A stretch of DNA of 64,000 nt from Chloroflexota bacterium (GCA_023475345.1 JAMCWD010000004.1:19994-83993), one strand, 5' to 3'. Shown: positions 27,101 to 34,958, counted from the first letter of the stretch. Made by a program: numbers and translations. The notes: generated by a model from the letters alone, not told the origin.

Positions 27101-27602
27101 GAAAAAAGTAACGAAATCCAACAAGACAATGGCGTTCCTGACGCTGGAGGATCTTACCGGGATTATGGAAGTAACAGTGCTCCCGGTAATTTATGATAAA
27201 TACGCGAACCTCATAGAAGAAGACAAATTGATAGCGGTTATAGGAAAACTGGAAAAAGCCGACGCCGCTGAAGCCGCCGGGGAGGAAACCGCCCCCCGGC
27301 GTGAAATTAAACTGAGAGCTGACGAGATCCATGACCTGGGAGACGGGATAAGTCAGTTAAAGAAAAACAGGACTAAGAAATATCTACACTTGAGAGTCGA
27401 ACAGGAACATTATGAGCGCCTGCCTGAACTGGAAGAAATCATATCGGGGAATCCCGGTCAACTGCCGGTTTACCTCCACATAGCATCGCCGGGGAGAGAA
27501 ACAGTGCTTGAGCTTGATCCTAAATTCAAGGTGTCGGATACCAGAACTTTAAGGAACGCCCTCCAGGAAATTCTTGGGACGGGTTGTATCTGGAAAGAAT
27601 GA
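24156..27602 (+). CDS. dnaE: DNA polymerase III alpha subunit
   Basis: This is the replicative polymerase, 1,148 residues. The N-terminal PHP domain (about 3-200) keeps HLHVHTEYSLLDG and MTDHGVMFG, so its metal site looks intact, unlike in E. coli. The palm carries MPDIDTDFC (about 395), with the two catalytic Asp, and GPGRGSAAGSLVAYLLG. The region GYGFNKSHSAAYALVAYWT (about 750), the helix-hairpin-helix part and an OB fold (about 965-1050) follow. The start at 24156 after GAGGGACAGG gives the standard MSFAHLHVHTEYS N-terminus. The next gene overlaps its stop. No separate DnaQ exonuclease is encoded here. Confidence 0.97.
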   Translation: MSFAHLHVHTEYSLLDGVCRIDDLVNRSKELGLPAIAMTDHGVMFGAVEFYEKARNAGIKPIIGCEVYVAPRTMFDKEHKIDDRLRHLLLLVKDQEGYKNLLKIVTRSHLDGFYYKPRVDKQLLSQHAKGLIASTACLQGEIPQHLLKGSENAAETCLETYRDIYGRDNVYIELMDHDLPEDQELNRKLVSLAKKSGTPLVATNDVHYLNEEDAYFHDITLCVGTQSTIDQPDRFSFQGKGYHLRSPLEMAELFGEIPEAVQNTLVIADRCNFEMDLDTLHLPDFHPPDNMTTEDYLRKLCMEGLEEKYPGGTPPEVMERLEYELSVINQMGYPAYFLINWDFISYARRNDIPVGPGRGSAAGSLVAYLLGITQIDPLKYGLIFERFLNPGRKSMPDIDTDFCKLRRGEVIKYVTEKYGSENVSMIGTFGRMKARGSVRDAGRALNLPLQFVDRIAKLIPGGPKVTIAEARSNPELAREITTDEQARKLLVVAEGLEGLARHASTHAAGVVISKEPIYNYCPLQRIKQEEVVTQYEMTSIDKIGLLKMDFLGLRNLTVIQYCTEWIKKNHGIEIDLNKIPLDDEEAFRLVQEGRTVGIFQFESTGMRRYLKDLKPTRLEDLIAMNALYRPGPLGGGVVDDFIKRCHGKSAITYIHPLLEPILKETHGLIVYQEQVMFIANRLAGFSMAQADDLRKAMGKKKAEVMQEQKERFVNGCAEKGVSKADAEKIFNFIEYFAGYGFNKSHSAAYALVAYWTIYLKAHYPNEFMASLLTGFIDSTDRIAEIIREIKDMGIRIFPPDVNKSGYEFIPTGEGIIYGLGALKNVGEAAAKAIVEERETNGKYNDLIDLCRRVESHHANKRVLESLIKSGSMDSLGMNRASLLENLETVMADAERKRRHEGQDQISLFGEDGVQFHYEILPDMEPARLLKLEKESIGFYLTKHPMDEVQKFISRLKLNTINSLEDLQSGEQVRVGGLISAIKKKVTKSNKTMAFLTLEDLTGIMEVTVLPVIYDKYANLIEEDKLIAVIGKLEKADAAEAAGEETAPRREIKLRADEIHDLGDGISQLKKNRTKKYLHLRVEQEHYERLPELEEIISGNPGQLPVYLHIASPGRETVLELDPKFKVSDTRTLRNALQEILGTGCIWKE

Positions 27603-28816
27603 TACTCGGAGAGCGGGATCTGCCCCGCAAAACATGGCTTCTGGGATGGGTGAGCTTCTTTTCGGAAGTAAGCGGCAACATGATTTATCCGCTGCTCCCC
27701 GTCTTTTTTATGGTTATCCTGCAGATACCCGTATTATACATCGGGATCATCGAAGGTGTATCCAATGCCGCCGGGACTTTGCTCCCCGTATTTTATTCCC
27801 GTCTTCTGAAGGGGATAAAGAAAAGAAAAGACATGCTTTACATGGGATACGGCATTACGGCGTTCGCGAGGCCTCTTTTCTTTTTCGTCATAACATTCCC
27901 GCAGGCATTGCTCATAAGGATGGTGGAATTTACCGGCACAGGCTTCGGCAGGCCTGCTTCCGAAGATGTGCTGGCGGTGGGTGCCAATCCCGCGTTGAAC
28001 AACCGCATACAGGTTTCATTTAAAACCAAGATGCTGTTGGGCGCCATACTTGGCCCGCTGCTTGCTTATTCGCTGTTCATATATTTCATGGGAAATTACA
28101 GGGCGGTTTTCTGGCTTGCCGTAATCCCTGCAATCATCGGCCTCCTTATTATCGGAAGCCTCAAGCCCTCCGAGACGGAGGGAGACTCCGCCGAACCTGT
28201 TTCTGCGCCCGCAGTGTTCACCTTCCGCATAAGGGATTATGGAAAATATTTCCGCCGCTTCCTTCTTGTCTCAATGCTCGGCTCGCTTGCAAATTATTCT
28301 TATTTTTTCGTGTTCATACTGGGCACCGTCAACAATATCCTGCCCGAAAACCTGGTCCTGTTATGGGCCGGGGCCAATATAGCCGCCACGGCCAGCCTGC
28401 TGTTCTTTTCAAAAATATCACAACGGGTTTCTAAATATGAATCCTTGACGTTGAGTTACGTACTGCTCGCGCTTATCTGGTACGGTTTCTCTAACTGTGT
28501 CAAACTCCCGCCAATCTACTTCATGACGTCTTTTTCCGTCCTGATGCTGGGGCTGGGTTTTTATAACGGCCTGAGCGGCGGGCTGCTTTCCTCACTGGCC
28601 GGGGAACTGGCGCCCCCGGGATTCGAGAAGCGGGCAAAGCTCACATTGAGCTTTTATCTTGGAATAATGCTGCTTTTATCGAATATTCTCGCCGGGTTGA
28701 CATGGAAATGGGCAGGCCCGGAATATACTTTCTGGATCGGCACCGCAACTTCTTCTTTATGCGGCCTTTTGATGATCTTCACCAATATCGGCGGCAAAAG
28801 TAAGACAAAAACCTAA
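27599..28816 (+). CDS. Major facilitator superfamily transporter
   Basis: 405 residues with about 12 hydrophobic segments and the pattern of an MFS permease (WVSFFSEVSGNMIYPLLPVF at the N-terminus, GIIEGVSNAAG in the loop 2-3 region). The substrate cannot be deduced. The start ATG at 27599 overlaps the dnaE stop in an ATGA with GGAAAG upstream; an in-frame TTG at 27584 would put it inside the end of dnaE. The association with dnaE is positional. It is predicted to lie in the cytoplasmic membrane. Confidence 0.9.
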   Translation: MILGERDLPRKTWLLGWVSFFSEVSGNMIYPLLPVFFMVILQIPVLYIGIIEGVSNAAGTLLPVFYSRLLKGIKKRKDMLYMGYGITAFARPLFFFVITFPQALLIRMVEFTGTGFGRPASEDVLAVGANPALNNRIQVSFKTKMLLGAILGPLLAYSLFIYFMGNYRAVFWLAVIPAIIGLLIIGSLKPSETEGDSAEPVSAPAVFTFRIRDYGKYFRRFLLVSMLGSLANYSYFFVFILGTVNNILPENLVLLWAGANIAATASLLFFSKISQRVSKYESLTLSYVLLALIWYGFSNCVKLPPIYFMTSFSVLMLGLGFYNGLSGGLLSSLAGELAPPGFEKRAKLTLSFYLGIMLLLSNILAGLTWKWAGPEYTFWIGTATSSLCGLLMIFTNIGGKSKTKT

Positions 28817-28920
28817 CCCTAATTTACTAGATCACATTCACTAACCGAGGTGGGTGATTTATGCAGTGAATCTCATCCCTTAAACTGATTGTTCATATAG
28901 ATTAAATAATTATAATAATA
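28817..28920. other. AT-rich segment upstream of the candidate RNA
   Basis: A 7-bp inverted repeat, ATTCACT (28836-28842) and AGTGAAT (28865-28871), encloses 22 nt, but no T-run follows. After it comes an AT-rich run with a possible promoter for the RNA. I see no coding potential. Confidence 0.4.
28889..28916 (+). promoter_or_regulatory. Weak candidate promoter for a structured RNA
   Basis: TATAAT at 28911-28916 sits 16 bp after TTGTTC (28889-28894), a poor -35. Initiation 6-7 bp downstream would start almost exactly at the 5' arm of the long stem at 28921. Confidence 0.35.
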
Positions 28921-29031
28921 ATTAAGAAGTCGTCAACGCTGAAGATCCCCAAGTAAGGGTTCCCAAACCCTGAAAGTCTCGGCTCAAAGCTATCTCCTTC
29001 CCCTCTTCGGCAAGACGGCTTCTTAATTTTT
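28921..29031 (+). ncRNA. Candidate structured RNA, about 110 nt, unassigned
   Basis: ATTAAGAAGTCGTC (28921-28934) pairs with GACGGCTTCTTAAT (29014-29027) in a 14-bp closing helix with one U-G pair. An AAC/AA internal loop is followed by a second helix, GCTGAAGA (28938-28945) with TCTTCGGC (29004-29011), again with one U-G pair. An inner hairpin is AGGGTT-CCCA-AACCCT (28956-28971). Both non-Watson-Crick pairs are wobble only in plus-strand RNA and would be A-C mismatches on the other strand. A TATAAT box lies just upstream and TTTT follows the closing helix. It is not a match I can make to 6S, SRP or a common riboswitch; a transposable repeat with inverted ends is the main alternative. Confidence 0.45.
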
Positions 29032-29244
29032 GTACGGAAAATACAACGCCGCTATGGAACAGGCTTTTGCCGGGGCCGGGCATCGGTTTTAACCGCAGAG
29101 TTCGCAGAGGATTCCCACCGAGATCACAGAATTTTTATAGTGTTTATGAGTTATATCAAAAATCTTCTACAATGATATAACATGGAACCATAAAGGGGAC
29201 GAGGATTCGGCATGAGAGCTTTAACCGCAGGCTCCCGCGGGGGA
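29032..29244. other. Non-coding gap with degenerate CGCAGAG/CACAGA repeats
   Basis: Around 29092-29140 the sequence runs CCGCAGAGTTCGCAGAGG and later ATCACAGAA, an irregular short-unit repeat of the kind often seen between genes in environmental genomes. No gene is visible. This region lies downstream of the minus-strand TPR gene, and I see no clear terminator for it. Confidence 0.35.
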
Positions 29245-30384
29245 TTACTTTTTCTTAAGCCTTTCAATCGTCCCGTTAAGGTATTTTTCAAGGTAAGCGT
29301 CTTTATCCCTGCGGGCATATACAAGGGACTTCTCAAATGCCTCCAGCGCCCCGGACTTTTGTCCCATCTTTTCAAGCGCTTCTCCCATAGTCGCCCAGGC
29401 ATACGGGAACTCCGGCGATATTTCGATGGATTCGGTACAACAGGTAAGGGCTTCTTCCGGCCTGCCCGTCCTGACCAGGATGTCGCCTTTATTGTTCCAT
29501 GCAGTAGAGTCTTTCGGGTTCAGGGCGATGATCCTGTCATAGCACTTCAGCGCTTCCCCGTATATGCCGAGCCTGTCCAGCGCCGCCGCCTTGCCGTATA
29601 ACGATGCGCTGCCTGAGTCCAATTCTATCGACCTGTCGAAATTCTTTACAGCCTCGTCTTTCTTTTTCAGGCTTAAAAAAGTTACGCCCCTGTTGAACCA
29701 CGAAATATCGTTCCGGGGGTTTATCGAAACCGCCATGTCGTAATATTTTAGAGCTTCGGCGCTTTTGCCCAGCTTTTCCAGTACAAGGCCCTTGCTGGAA
29801 AGAGCATCGGAGTTTTCGGGATCTATTTTCAGGGATTTATCCAGTGATAAAAGCGCGTCCTTATACCGGCCCAGCCTGACGAGCATAAGCCCTTTTTTTG
29901 CAAACGCCGAGGGATCTTCGGGGGCGATGGCGGCCGCCGTCTCATAATTTTTCAAAGCCTGTCCTTTATGACCCATCATCGCCAGGGCGTCCCCCTTGAT
30001 ACACCAGCTTTCCGGGTTGTCCGGGTTCAGGGCGATGGATTTGTCGAAGCTGTTTATTGCTTCAAAACTTTTCCCGAGCATTACCAGGGCGAAGCCCTTC
30101 TTGCGCCATGCCTCGATATATTCGGGATTTAGCTCGATGGCCTTATCGTAACATTCGAGGGCCGCGTTGTATTTGCCGAGCCGGTAAAACGATTCCCCTT
30201 TTTTATACCATGTTCCGGCATCCTGCGGCCCGGGCTTTTCGCCGGACGGAACGGCCTGTTGCTGGGCTTTTTGCGAAAACAGGCACCCTGGCAATTTGAA
30301 ATTTTCCCCGCCGGTTTTCCCCTGGCATCCGGCGGACAAGATCAAAGTTAGAACAAGCAAAATCGAAATCCATCTGATATTCAT
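29245..30384 (-). CDS. TPR repeat lipoprotein, nine TPRs
   Basis: 379 residues. The signal peptide ends in lipobox SAGC (Cys about 20), so it is predicted to be lipid-anchored. A short linker is followed by nine tandem 34-residue TPR units, from AGTWYKKGESFYRLGKYNAA to LEAFEKSLVYARRDK. Consensus W/G/A positions and the closing LNP(D/E/K) are well kept. TPR superhelices usually bind protein partners, so an adaptor role in the envelope is likely but the partner is unknown. It is divergent from the potassium channel gene. The Shine-Dalgarno match is weak. Confidence 0.9.
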   Translation of the reverse strand: MNIRWISILLVLTLILSAGCQGKTGGENFKLPGCLFSQKAQQQAVPSGEKPGPQDAGTWYKKGESFYRLGKYNAALECYDKAIELNPEYIEAWRKKGFALVMLGKSFEAINSFDKSIALNPDNPESWCIKGDALAMMGHKGQALKNYETAAAIAPEDPSAFAKKGLMLVRLGRYKDALLSLDKSLKIDPENSDALSSKGLVLEKLGKSAEALKYYDMAVSINPRNDISWFNRGVTFLSLKKKDEAVKNFDRSIELDSGSASLYGKAAALDRLGIYGEALKCYDRIIALNPKDSTAWNNKGDILVRTGRPEEALTCCTESIEISPEFPYAWATMGEALEKMGQKSGALEAFEKSLVYARRDKDAYLEKYLNGTIERLKKK

Positions 30385-30453
30385 GCTTTATAATTTGCCT
30401 TTGTGAGTTCAACTTCCTTTTAATTTGGTAAATAGCAGGCAATAGCAGAAGGT

Positions 30454-30483
30454 TTGAAGGTGGAGAATATCGAATTTTATAAG
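30454..30483 (+). promoter_or_regulatory. Possible promoter of the potassium channel gene
   Basis: TTGAAG (30454-30459) and TATAAG (30478-30483) are 18 bp apart, 27 bp before the start codon. The match is moderate. Confidence 0.3.
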
Positions 30484-30510
30484 ACATAATATTATTGCGG
30501 GTGTTAATTT

Positions 30511-31278
30511 ATGGCTGAGAAAAGAAATGAGTTATTTCTTGGTGTCCTTCTGCTGGGTCTGATCCTGGCCGTGATAATGTGGTTCAGATCACATGAAGGA
30601 TACAACGTTCTCCTTACATGGGCGGTTGTTTGTGCGACTGCGGTGGTCGTTTCCATGATTGAGGACAGGCGCCTGCAGGAAAACAGGTATGCATCCCCTG
30701 TGTTATTCGTATTATTGATAATGCTGATAGGGGAATCAAATTTTCTTCATATAAGGGACAGGGAATTGATAGTTTCCTTCCTCTGTCTTTATTCGACAAT
30801 ATATTTCATGTTATTTATTTTTAAAGGCATAGCGTATTCGGCGAAACAAAGGGTCAAGGTTACTCATTTTTACATAATCAACCAGATCATCCTGACAGCG
30901 GGGTCGGGGATCATTGTTTTTGCGATTACTTATACTGAGCTTTTCAGGATCAATCCCGAACTGTTCGTGGGAGCCAATCTGGGAACCCGGTGGATTGTCC
31001 AGTTCTTCAATTTTCTGTATTTTACCCTGGTTACATTTGCTACCGTGGGATACGGCGATATACATCCCGGGTTCCTTGTAACCAGGCTGCTGGTTTCTTT
31101 GCAGATCTTTTTTGCTTTCATTACATTCGGCTACAGCATATCTCTTGTCGCCCACCTCCTGGATGAAGCCGAAAAAAGCGGACAACTCCCGGTGGGTGGC
31201 AACATGTTGGGGCATCGTACAAAACACAGAAAAAAAGAAGAGCAGGCCGGAACAGGGCCAGCCGAAACATCCCGATAA
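30511..31278 (+). CDS. Voltage-gated-type potassium channel subunit
   Basis: 255 residues with about six hydrophobic segments and the potassium selectivity filter TVGYGD (in FTLVTFATVGYGDIHPG) in the pore loop between the last two transmembrane helices. The last membrane segment is SLQIFFAFITFGYSISLVAH. It is a single-subunit ion-channel (Ion_trans_2) type. The C-terminus is short, basic and lacks the RCK domain used by many bacterial channels, so ligand gating is not evident. The four upstream segments have few charged residues, so voltage sensing is unproven. It would act as a tetramer in the cytoplasmic membrane. Confidence 0.88.
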   Translation: MAEKRNELFLGVLLLGLILAVIMWFRSHEGYNVLLTWAVVCATAVVVSMIEDRRLQENRYASPVLFVLLIMLIGESNFLHIRDRELIVSFLCLYSTIYFMLFIFKGIAYSAKQRVKVTHFYIINQIILTAGSGIIVFAITYTELFRINPELFVGANLGTRWIVQFFNFLYFTLVTFATVGYGDIHPGFLVTRLLVSLQIFFAFITFGYSISLVAHLLDEAEKSGQLPVGGNMLGHRTKHRKKEEQAGTGPAETSR

Positions 31279-31361
31279 GCCAGCGGTTTTAAATTTAAAC
31301 GGCGGCCCGGCAGGTTTTGGAGTCATGATCTTCGCGATAGAAGGGTCTTCGTTATAAAAGG

Positions 31362-31390
31362 TTGTCAACGGCCGGCATATCTGTTATCAT
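31362..31390 (+). promoter_or_regulatory. Promoter with extended -10
   Basis: TTGTCA (31362-31367) and TATCAT (31385-31390) are 17 bp apart, with TGT giving an extended -10. It precedes the transglutaminase-fold gene by about 100 bp. Confidence 0.6.
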
Positions 31391-31492
31391 AATCTGCCGG
31401 ATAATCCCCGGGAAAGTCCGCAGAGAAAGGAATCCCTGCCTTCGGGGCGAATCTTACCAGTTTATAATCTTAAGAAGTATTGGAAAATTAAC

Positions 31493-34156
31493 ATGAAATT
31501 AAATATATGCAATAACCGCTGCCTGCGCCCGGCAGGAGTCCTGCTGATTGTTCTATTGCTGGCGGCCATGGTTTTTCAGGGCATGGCTTATGCCGAAGAC
31601 AAATCCGCAGGAAGCCCCGCCCAGCAGCAGATCCCTGCTCCCGCCGCCGAATCGAAGACAGAGAAGCCGGAAGTTATAAAAATCTCCCCGCAGCCTGCCG
31701 GCATACAACCGGGTAAAATTGAAACCGTGCCGGTTCCCCCCGCCCCCCCGGAATGGAACACTACCGAAGGGACGAAGAAAGAAAAAGCCACGGCGGAAGC
31801 ATTCATCAAGCCTCACAAAGTCCCCCTCCTCCCGCTGAAAGAAAATGGCTTTTACCTCATATACTGGGGCGACGTCCTTTTCGGCATCTCCGCTTATAAT
31901 GTAGAAAAAAGGCTCACCCTCCTGGATGAAACATTCACCCAGGTAAGATCGTTTTCGACCCTTAAAGTGGGCTTTGAAAAAGTTTCCGAGCAGAATTTCG
32001 AAACCAAGACGGTTATCAAGGACAAAAGCGGACTTCCCGAAACATTTGTCTGCCTCCAGGGGGACACGTCAGCCCAGGGGAACCTGGAAGCCCTGTTCTC
32101 CGATAATTTTGTAGCGCAGAAAGTTGCGCTCGGCGGTGAGGGGAAAAGTTATTATGTCCCGTTGACCGGGCCTGTCCTGATATATGCCGATAACATCTGG
32201 GGCAGGATAAATTCGTTTGTGGAGCAGTACAGGCTCATCCTCGAATATGCCGGAAAAACCGGCGGATACATAGAAGTATATGATCCAATATTGAGGAGCG
32301 CCGGCTCGGTATATGTGGATTTCAAAGGTATCGAAAAGGCGGAGATTAACGGGAAGTCCTATTCGGCAAGGAAATTTGAGCTTATCGATCCCTTCAGGGA
32401 GCATACTTTCATTATACTCCAGGACGGAAAGACCGGTCAGATCCTCAGCATCAAACAGCAAAACGGCCCTTTGAAAATCGAGCTTGCATCACAGAAAAAG
32501 GCGGATGATCTGTTTAAGTCGCCGGGACTTGATCTCTGGGCCATGCGTGTCATCCAGTCCCCGATTTACTTTACAAGCCCCGAAAAGATAGATTCCCTGA
32601 CCGTCAATATAAACCTCGATGCCACCGACCTTTCGTTTTTAAATCACCATGTGATTGGCTTCAAGCAGGAGTTCACGGGCGAATCTTCCGGGATGCACGC
32701 GGCGGGAGCGGTGAACATAAAAACTTCAACGGTCAAAATAGAAAGCGGCGGCAAGTATCCCATGCCCGAAGTGTCCGAAGAGATCAGGCAGTACCTTGTA
32801 CCGCTCATGGGCATTGAGTCCGATGACCCGATAGTCAAGAACCGCGCACTGGAGATGACATGGGGCAAAGACGATACGTGGGCGATAGCGAAAGGGACAT
32901 GCGAATGGGTGCATGATAACATCAAGGAGGGCATATCCCTGCCTTCTGCAAAGCTTACCATGGAAAGCCTCATGGGAGGGTCGGAAGCCAGGTCGCTTTT
33001 ATTCATCGCGTTATGCAGGGCGTCGGGTCTTCCTGCAAGGAAGGTCCAGGGCCTTATATTTGCCACCGGCAGGATAATTCCCCATATATGGGCGGAAGTG
33101 TTCCTTGAAAAACACGGCTGGGTTCCGATGGATCCCAGCACCGGGGAGTACGGCGGCCTCAGCGCGGTTCACCTGTCCATCGGGCAGAACGGGGAACTGG
33201 TTTCCCAGAAGGAATTTAATGTTACGGCTTTTTCGCCCGTCCCCGAGGAAAGCGTCTCCCACATCGTACGCGAAATGGTCTGGCCGGTAGGCGAGGAGCG
33301 GGTTTACCGCCTGATGAGAGACGGCGAATTTGCCGGGCAGGAAAAATCTCACCTTGCAACCATGGGATTTTACGATGATAAAGAAAGCTACACCATGTAC
33401 AGCAGTGTTACAGGGGAGGAAGGAGACCCCAGGATCCTGCTGAGCAGGACCCAGTTCGATTCCGAAGGTCTGCCTCTCGAATTCATTATGGAGCGGGGGC
33501 TTGTCAAGGAATTTCCAGCTAAAGAAGCCGGGGCGGGTGTCGAGAATACCGGGACACAGGGCGTGCAGGCTGAAGCGGGATCGGCGGCGGTCGGAAGCGG
33601 CAGCGGGGCGGAGGCAGGCGCCGCGCCTAAATTCAGCGGCAGCGGGACTGAAGCGGAGGCTACGGCCGGGTTTACGGTAAGCGCCGGGGTAACCGGGGAC
33701 ATAGAGAAAGGAATCCTGAAGGAAGATAAATACTTCTCATCGATTGTCAATATTCAGCCGATATCAAAATATGTTTTTGAACAAAACGTTATTAAGGCAC
33801 AATTTTCATCGGGGATCAATCCCTGGAATATTCCCTATTCCAACGGCACTTATATTGCCGACGGGCGGATTTTCGGCCACTGGGCCATGGCCGTCGAGCA
33901 GGCAAAGCTGACAAAGCCCGGCATGACCGCCGAGCTGACCCTGTTCGATTCACAGTCTTTGAGTTTCGAAACCATTACGCTGAATACCGGGCAGCTCCAG
34001 GAAATCACCATAAATGACAAAACTCAGGAGGCATATCCCGTAACGTCCAGCGACGGCAAGCTCTTTTACACCGATGCCGACGGCCGCGTGGTTAAGATGT
34101 TGTGGGATAAAGCCGGGCTCCAGGTGGACCTGATAGAAGTCAACTTCAAGTATTAA
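31493..34156 (+). CDS. Secreted transglutaminase-fold protein with altered catalytic Cys
   Basis: 887 residues. A signal peptide (about 1-34, ending MAYA) is followed by a Pro/Ala/Lys-rich linker and a beta-rich region (about 110-440). The transglutaminase core (about 455-570) has ALCRASGLPARKVQGL, then the His (IIPHIWAEVF) and Asp (GWVPMDPS) of the triad. The Cys normally found in the GDCxEHA motif is replaced by Ser in GGSEARSLLF (codon 32981-32983). A low-complexity Gly/Ala/Ser region (about 680-740) precedes an uncharacterised C-terminal domain. It may be a non-catalytic binding protein or a Ser-dependent relative. An extended -10 promoter lies upstream. Confidence 0.85.
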   Translation: MKLNICNNRCLRPAGVLLIVLLLAAMVFQGMAYAEDKSAGSPAQQQIPAPAAESKTEKPEVIKISPQPAGIQPGKIETVPVPPAPPEWNTTEGTKKEKATAEAFIKPHKVPLLPLKENGFYLIYWGDVLFGISAYNVEKRLTLLDETFTQVRSFSTLKVGFEKVSEQNFETKTVIKDKSGLPETFVCLQGDTSAQGNLEALFSDNFVAQKVALGGEGKSYYVPLTGPVLIYADNIWGRINSFVEQYRLILEYAGKTGGYIEVYDPILRSAGSVYVDFKGIEKAEINGKSYSARKFELIDPFREHTFIILQDGKTGQILSIKQQNGPLKIELASQKKADDLFKSPGLDLWAMRVIQSPIYFTSPEKIDSLTVNINLDATDLSFLNHHVIGFKQEFTGESSGMHAAGAVNIKTSTVKIESGGKYPMPEVSEEIRQYLVPLMGIESDDPIVKNRALEMTWGKDDTWAIAKGTCEWVHDNIKEGISLPSAKLTMESLMGGSEARSLLFIALCRASGLPARKVQGLIFATGRIIPHIWAEVFLEKHGWVPMDPSTGEYGGLSAVHLSIGQNGELVSQKEFNVTAFSPVPEESVSHIVREMVWPVGEERVYRLMRDGEFAGQEKSHLATMGFYDDKESYTMYSSVTGEEGDPRILLSRTQFDSEGLPLEFIMERGLVKEFPAKEAGAGVENTGTQGVQAEAGSAAVGSGSGAEAGAAPKFSGSGTEAEATAGFTVSAGVTGDIEKGILKEDKYFSSIVNIQPISKYVFEQNVIKAQFSSGINPWNIPYSNGTYIADGRIFGHWAMAVEQAKLTKPGMTAELTLFDSQSLSFETITLNTGQLQEITINDKTQEAYPVTSSDGKLFYTDADGRVVKMLWDKAGLQVDLIEVNFKY

Positions 34157-34169
34157 AGCCGGTAATTAG

Positions 34170-34232
34170 TGGCTGGAGACTAGAATCAACTGATCCAGCC
34201 TCCAGTATCAAGTCTCTAGTTTCTCGTTTCCA
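34170..34232. repeat. Degenerate inverted/short-unit repeat between convergent genes
   Basis: The 63-bp stretch contains GGCTGGA...TCCAGCC, CTGGAG...CTCCAG and GACTAGA/TCTAGT arms in overlapping combinations, built from a variable AACTAGAGACT-type unit. It overlaps the last codons of the minus-strand gene ending at 34216, so those codons may derive from the repeat. Its role may be a shared transcription end. Confidence 0.45.
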
Positions 34233-34890
34233 GATGCGAGGGCCCGATGTTCTTCCTCTCAAGATCCATGCTGTGAGGAAAGAAAAGATACCAGATGAGC
34301 TTGCTGTATTCGCTGTAAACGGCCTTGATCCCGCGCTTGTGGTGCCAGCAGTCTTCTATTTTGAACCATGAATCGCGTACGGGGAAGGAGATGACATCCA
34401 TCCCGCTCTCTTTCGCCAATTTTTTAAAAATGATCGACGCCCTCCTCGAATGGTATGGGGAGGTAACGAGTATAAAATCTTTTATCCCGTGACCTTTCAT
34501 TATTTCAAGCGAAAAAATGGCGTCCTCGCCCGTATCCTGGGAACGGTCTTCCTCAAAGATAACTCCCGGCGGCACGCCTAGCTTCACGGCCTGCTGTTTC
34601 ATCAGGGAAGAAAGCGGTATCCCGGCTTCTCCCAGGCCGCCCGACATGAGCATCTTAGGCGCCCACCCTTCTTTAAACAGCCTGACCCCTTCGACGACCC
34701 TCTCGCCTCTTTCTCCCGCCAGTACGACAATACAACCGGATTTTTCGAGAGGCTCCCTCAATACAAGGAAGGATGCGGCTCCGTTCAGGATCGGTTTTCT
34801 GAAGATGAAGAATATGAGTATAACGGCCAGGATAATCAGAATTAATATGATAAGCCATTTCAGGCAGCCCGATGTTTTTTTACCTGTCAT
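34216..34890 (-). CDS. DUF218 (YdcF-like) membrane-anchored protein
   Basis: 224 residues. One N-terminal transmembrane helix (about 12-33) precedes a DUF218 domain with CIVVLAGERGERVVEGVRLF, PKMLMSGG, EEDRSQDTGEDA and ILVTSPYHSRRA, all positions typical for SanA/YdcF-type proteins. These are linked to envelope or cell-wall metabolism in some bacteria, but the reaction is unknown. The ATG at 34890 follows GGGGTGAT; a TTG at 34905 falls inside the terminator hairpin of the upstream gene and is rejected. It follows the Gld-type operon but is separated from it by that terminator. Confidence 0.9.
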   Translation of the reverse strand: MTGKKTSGCLKWLIILILIILAVILIFFIFRKPILNGAASFLVLREPLEKSGCIVVLAGERGERVVEGVRLFKEGWAPKMLMSGGLGEAGIPLSSLMKQQAVKLGVPPGVIFEEDRSQDTGEDAIFSLEIMKGHGIKDFILVTSPYHSRRASIIFKKLAKESGMDVISFPVRDSWFKIEDCWHHKRGIKAVYSEYSKLIWYLFFPHSMDLERKNIGPSHLETRN

Positions 34891-34903
34891 AATCACCCCG
34901 TGC

Positions 34904-34931
34904 AAAAGGGCTGAAGATTCAGCCCTTTTTT
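34904..34931 (-). terminator. Rho-independent terminator of the Gld-type ABC operon
   Basis: Reading the minus strand, a perfect stem (AAAAGGGCTGAA / TTCAGCCCTTTT) with a 2-nt centre is flanked by A and T runs. It lies 28 bp downstream of the DUF4340 gene stop and immediately upstream of the DUF218 start. Confidence 0.8.
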
Positions 34932-34958
34932 AATAGAGATTTTCGTATCGGCCTTAAC

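Noticed and set aside
28921..29031. Assignment to 6S RNA, SRP RNA or a c-di-GMP riboswitch
   Set aside because: It is too short for 6S, it lacks the SRP apical GGAAG-type motif, and the conserved c-di-GMP riboswitch core sequences are absent on both strands.
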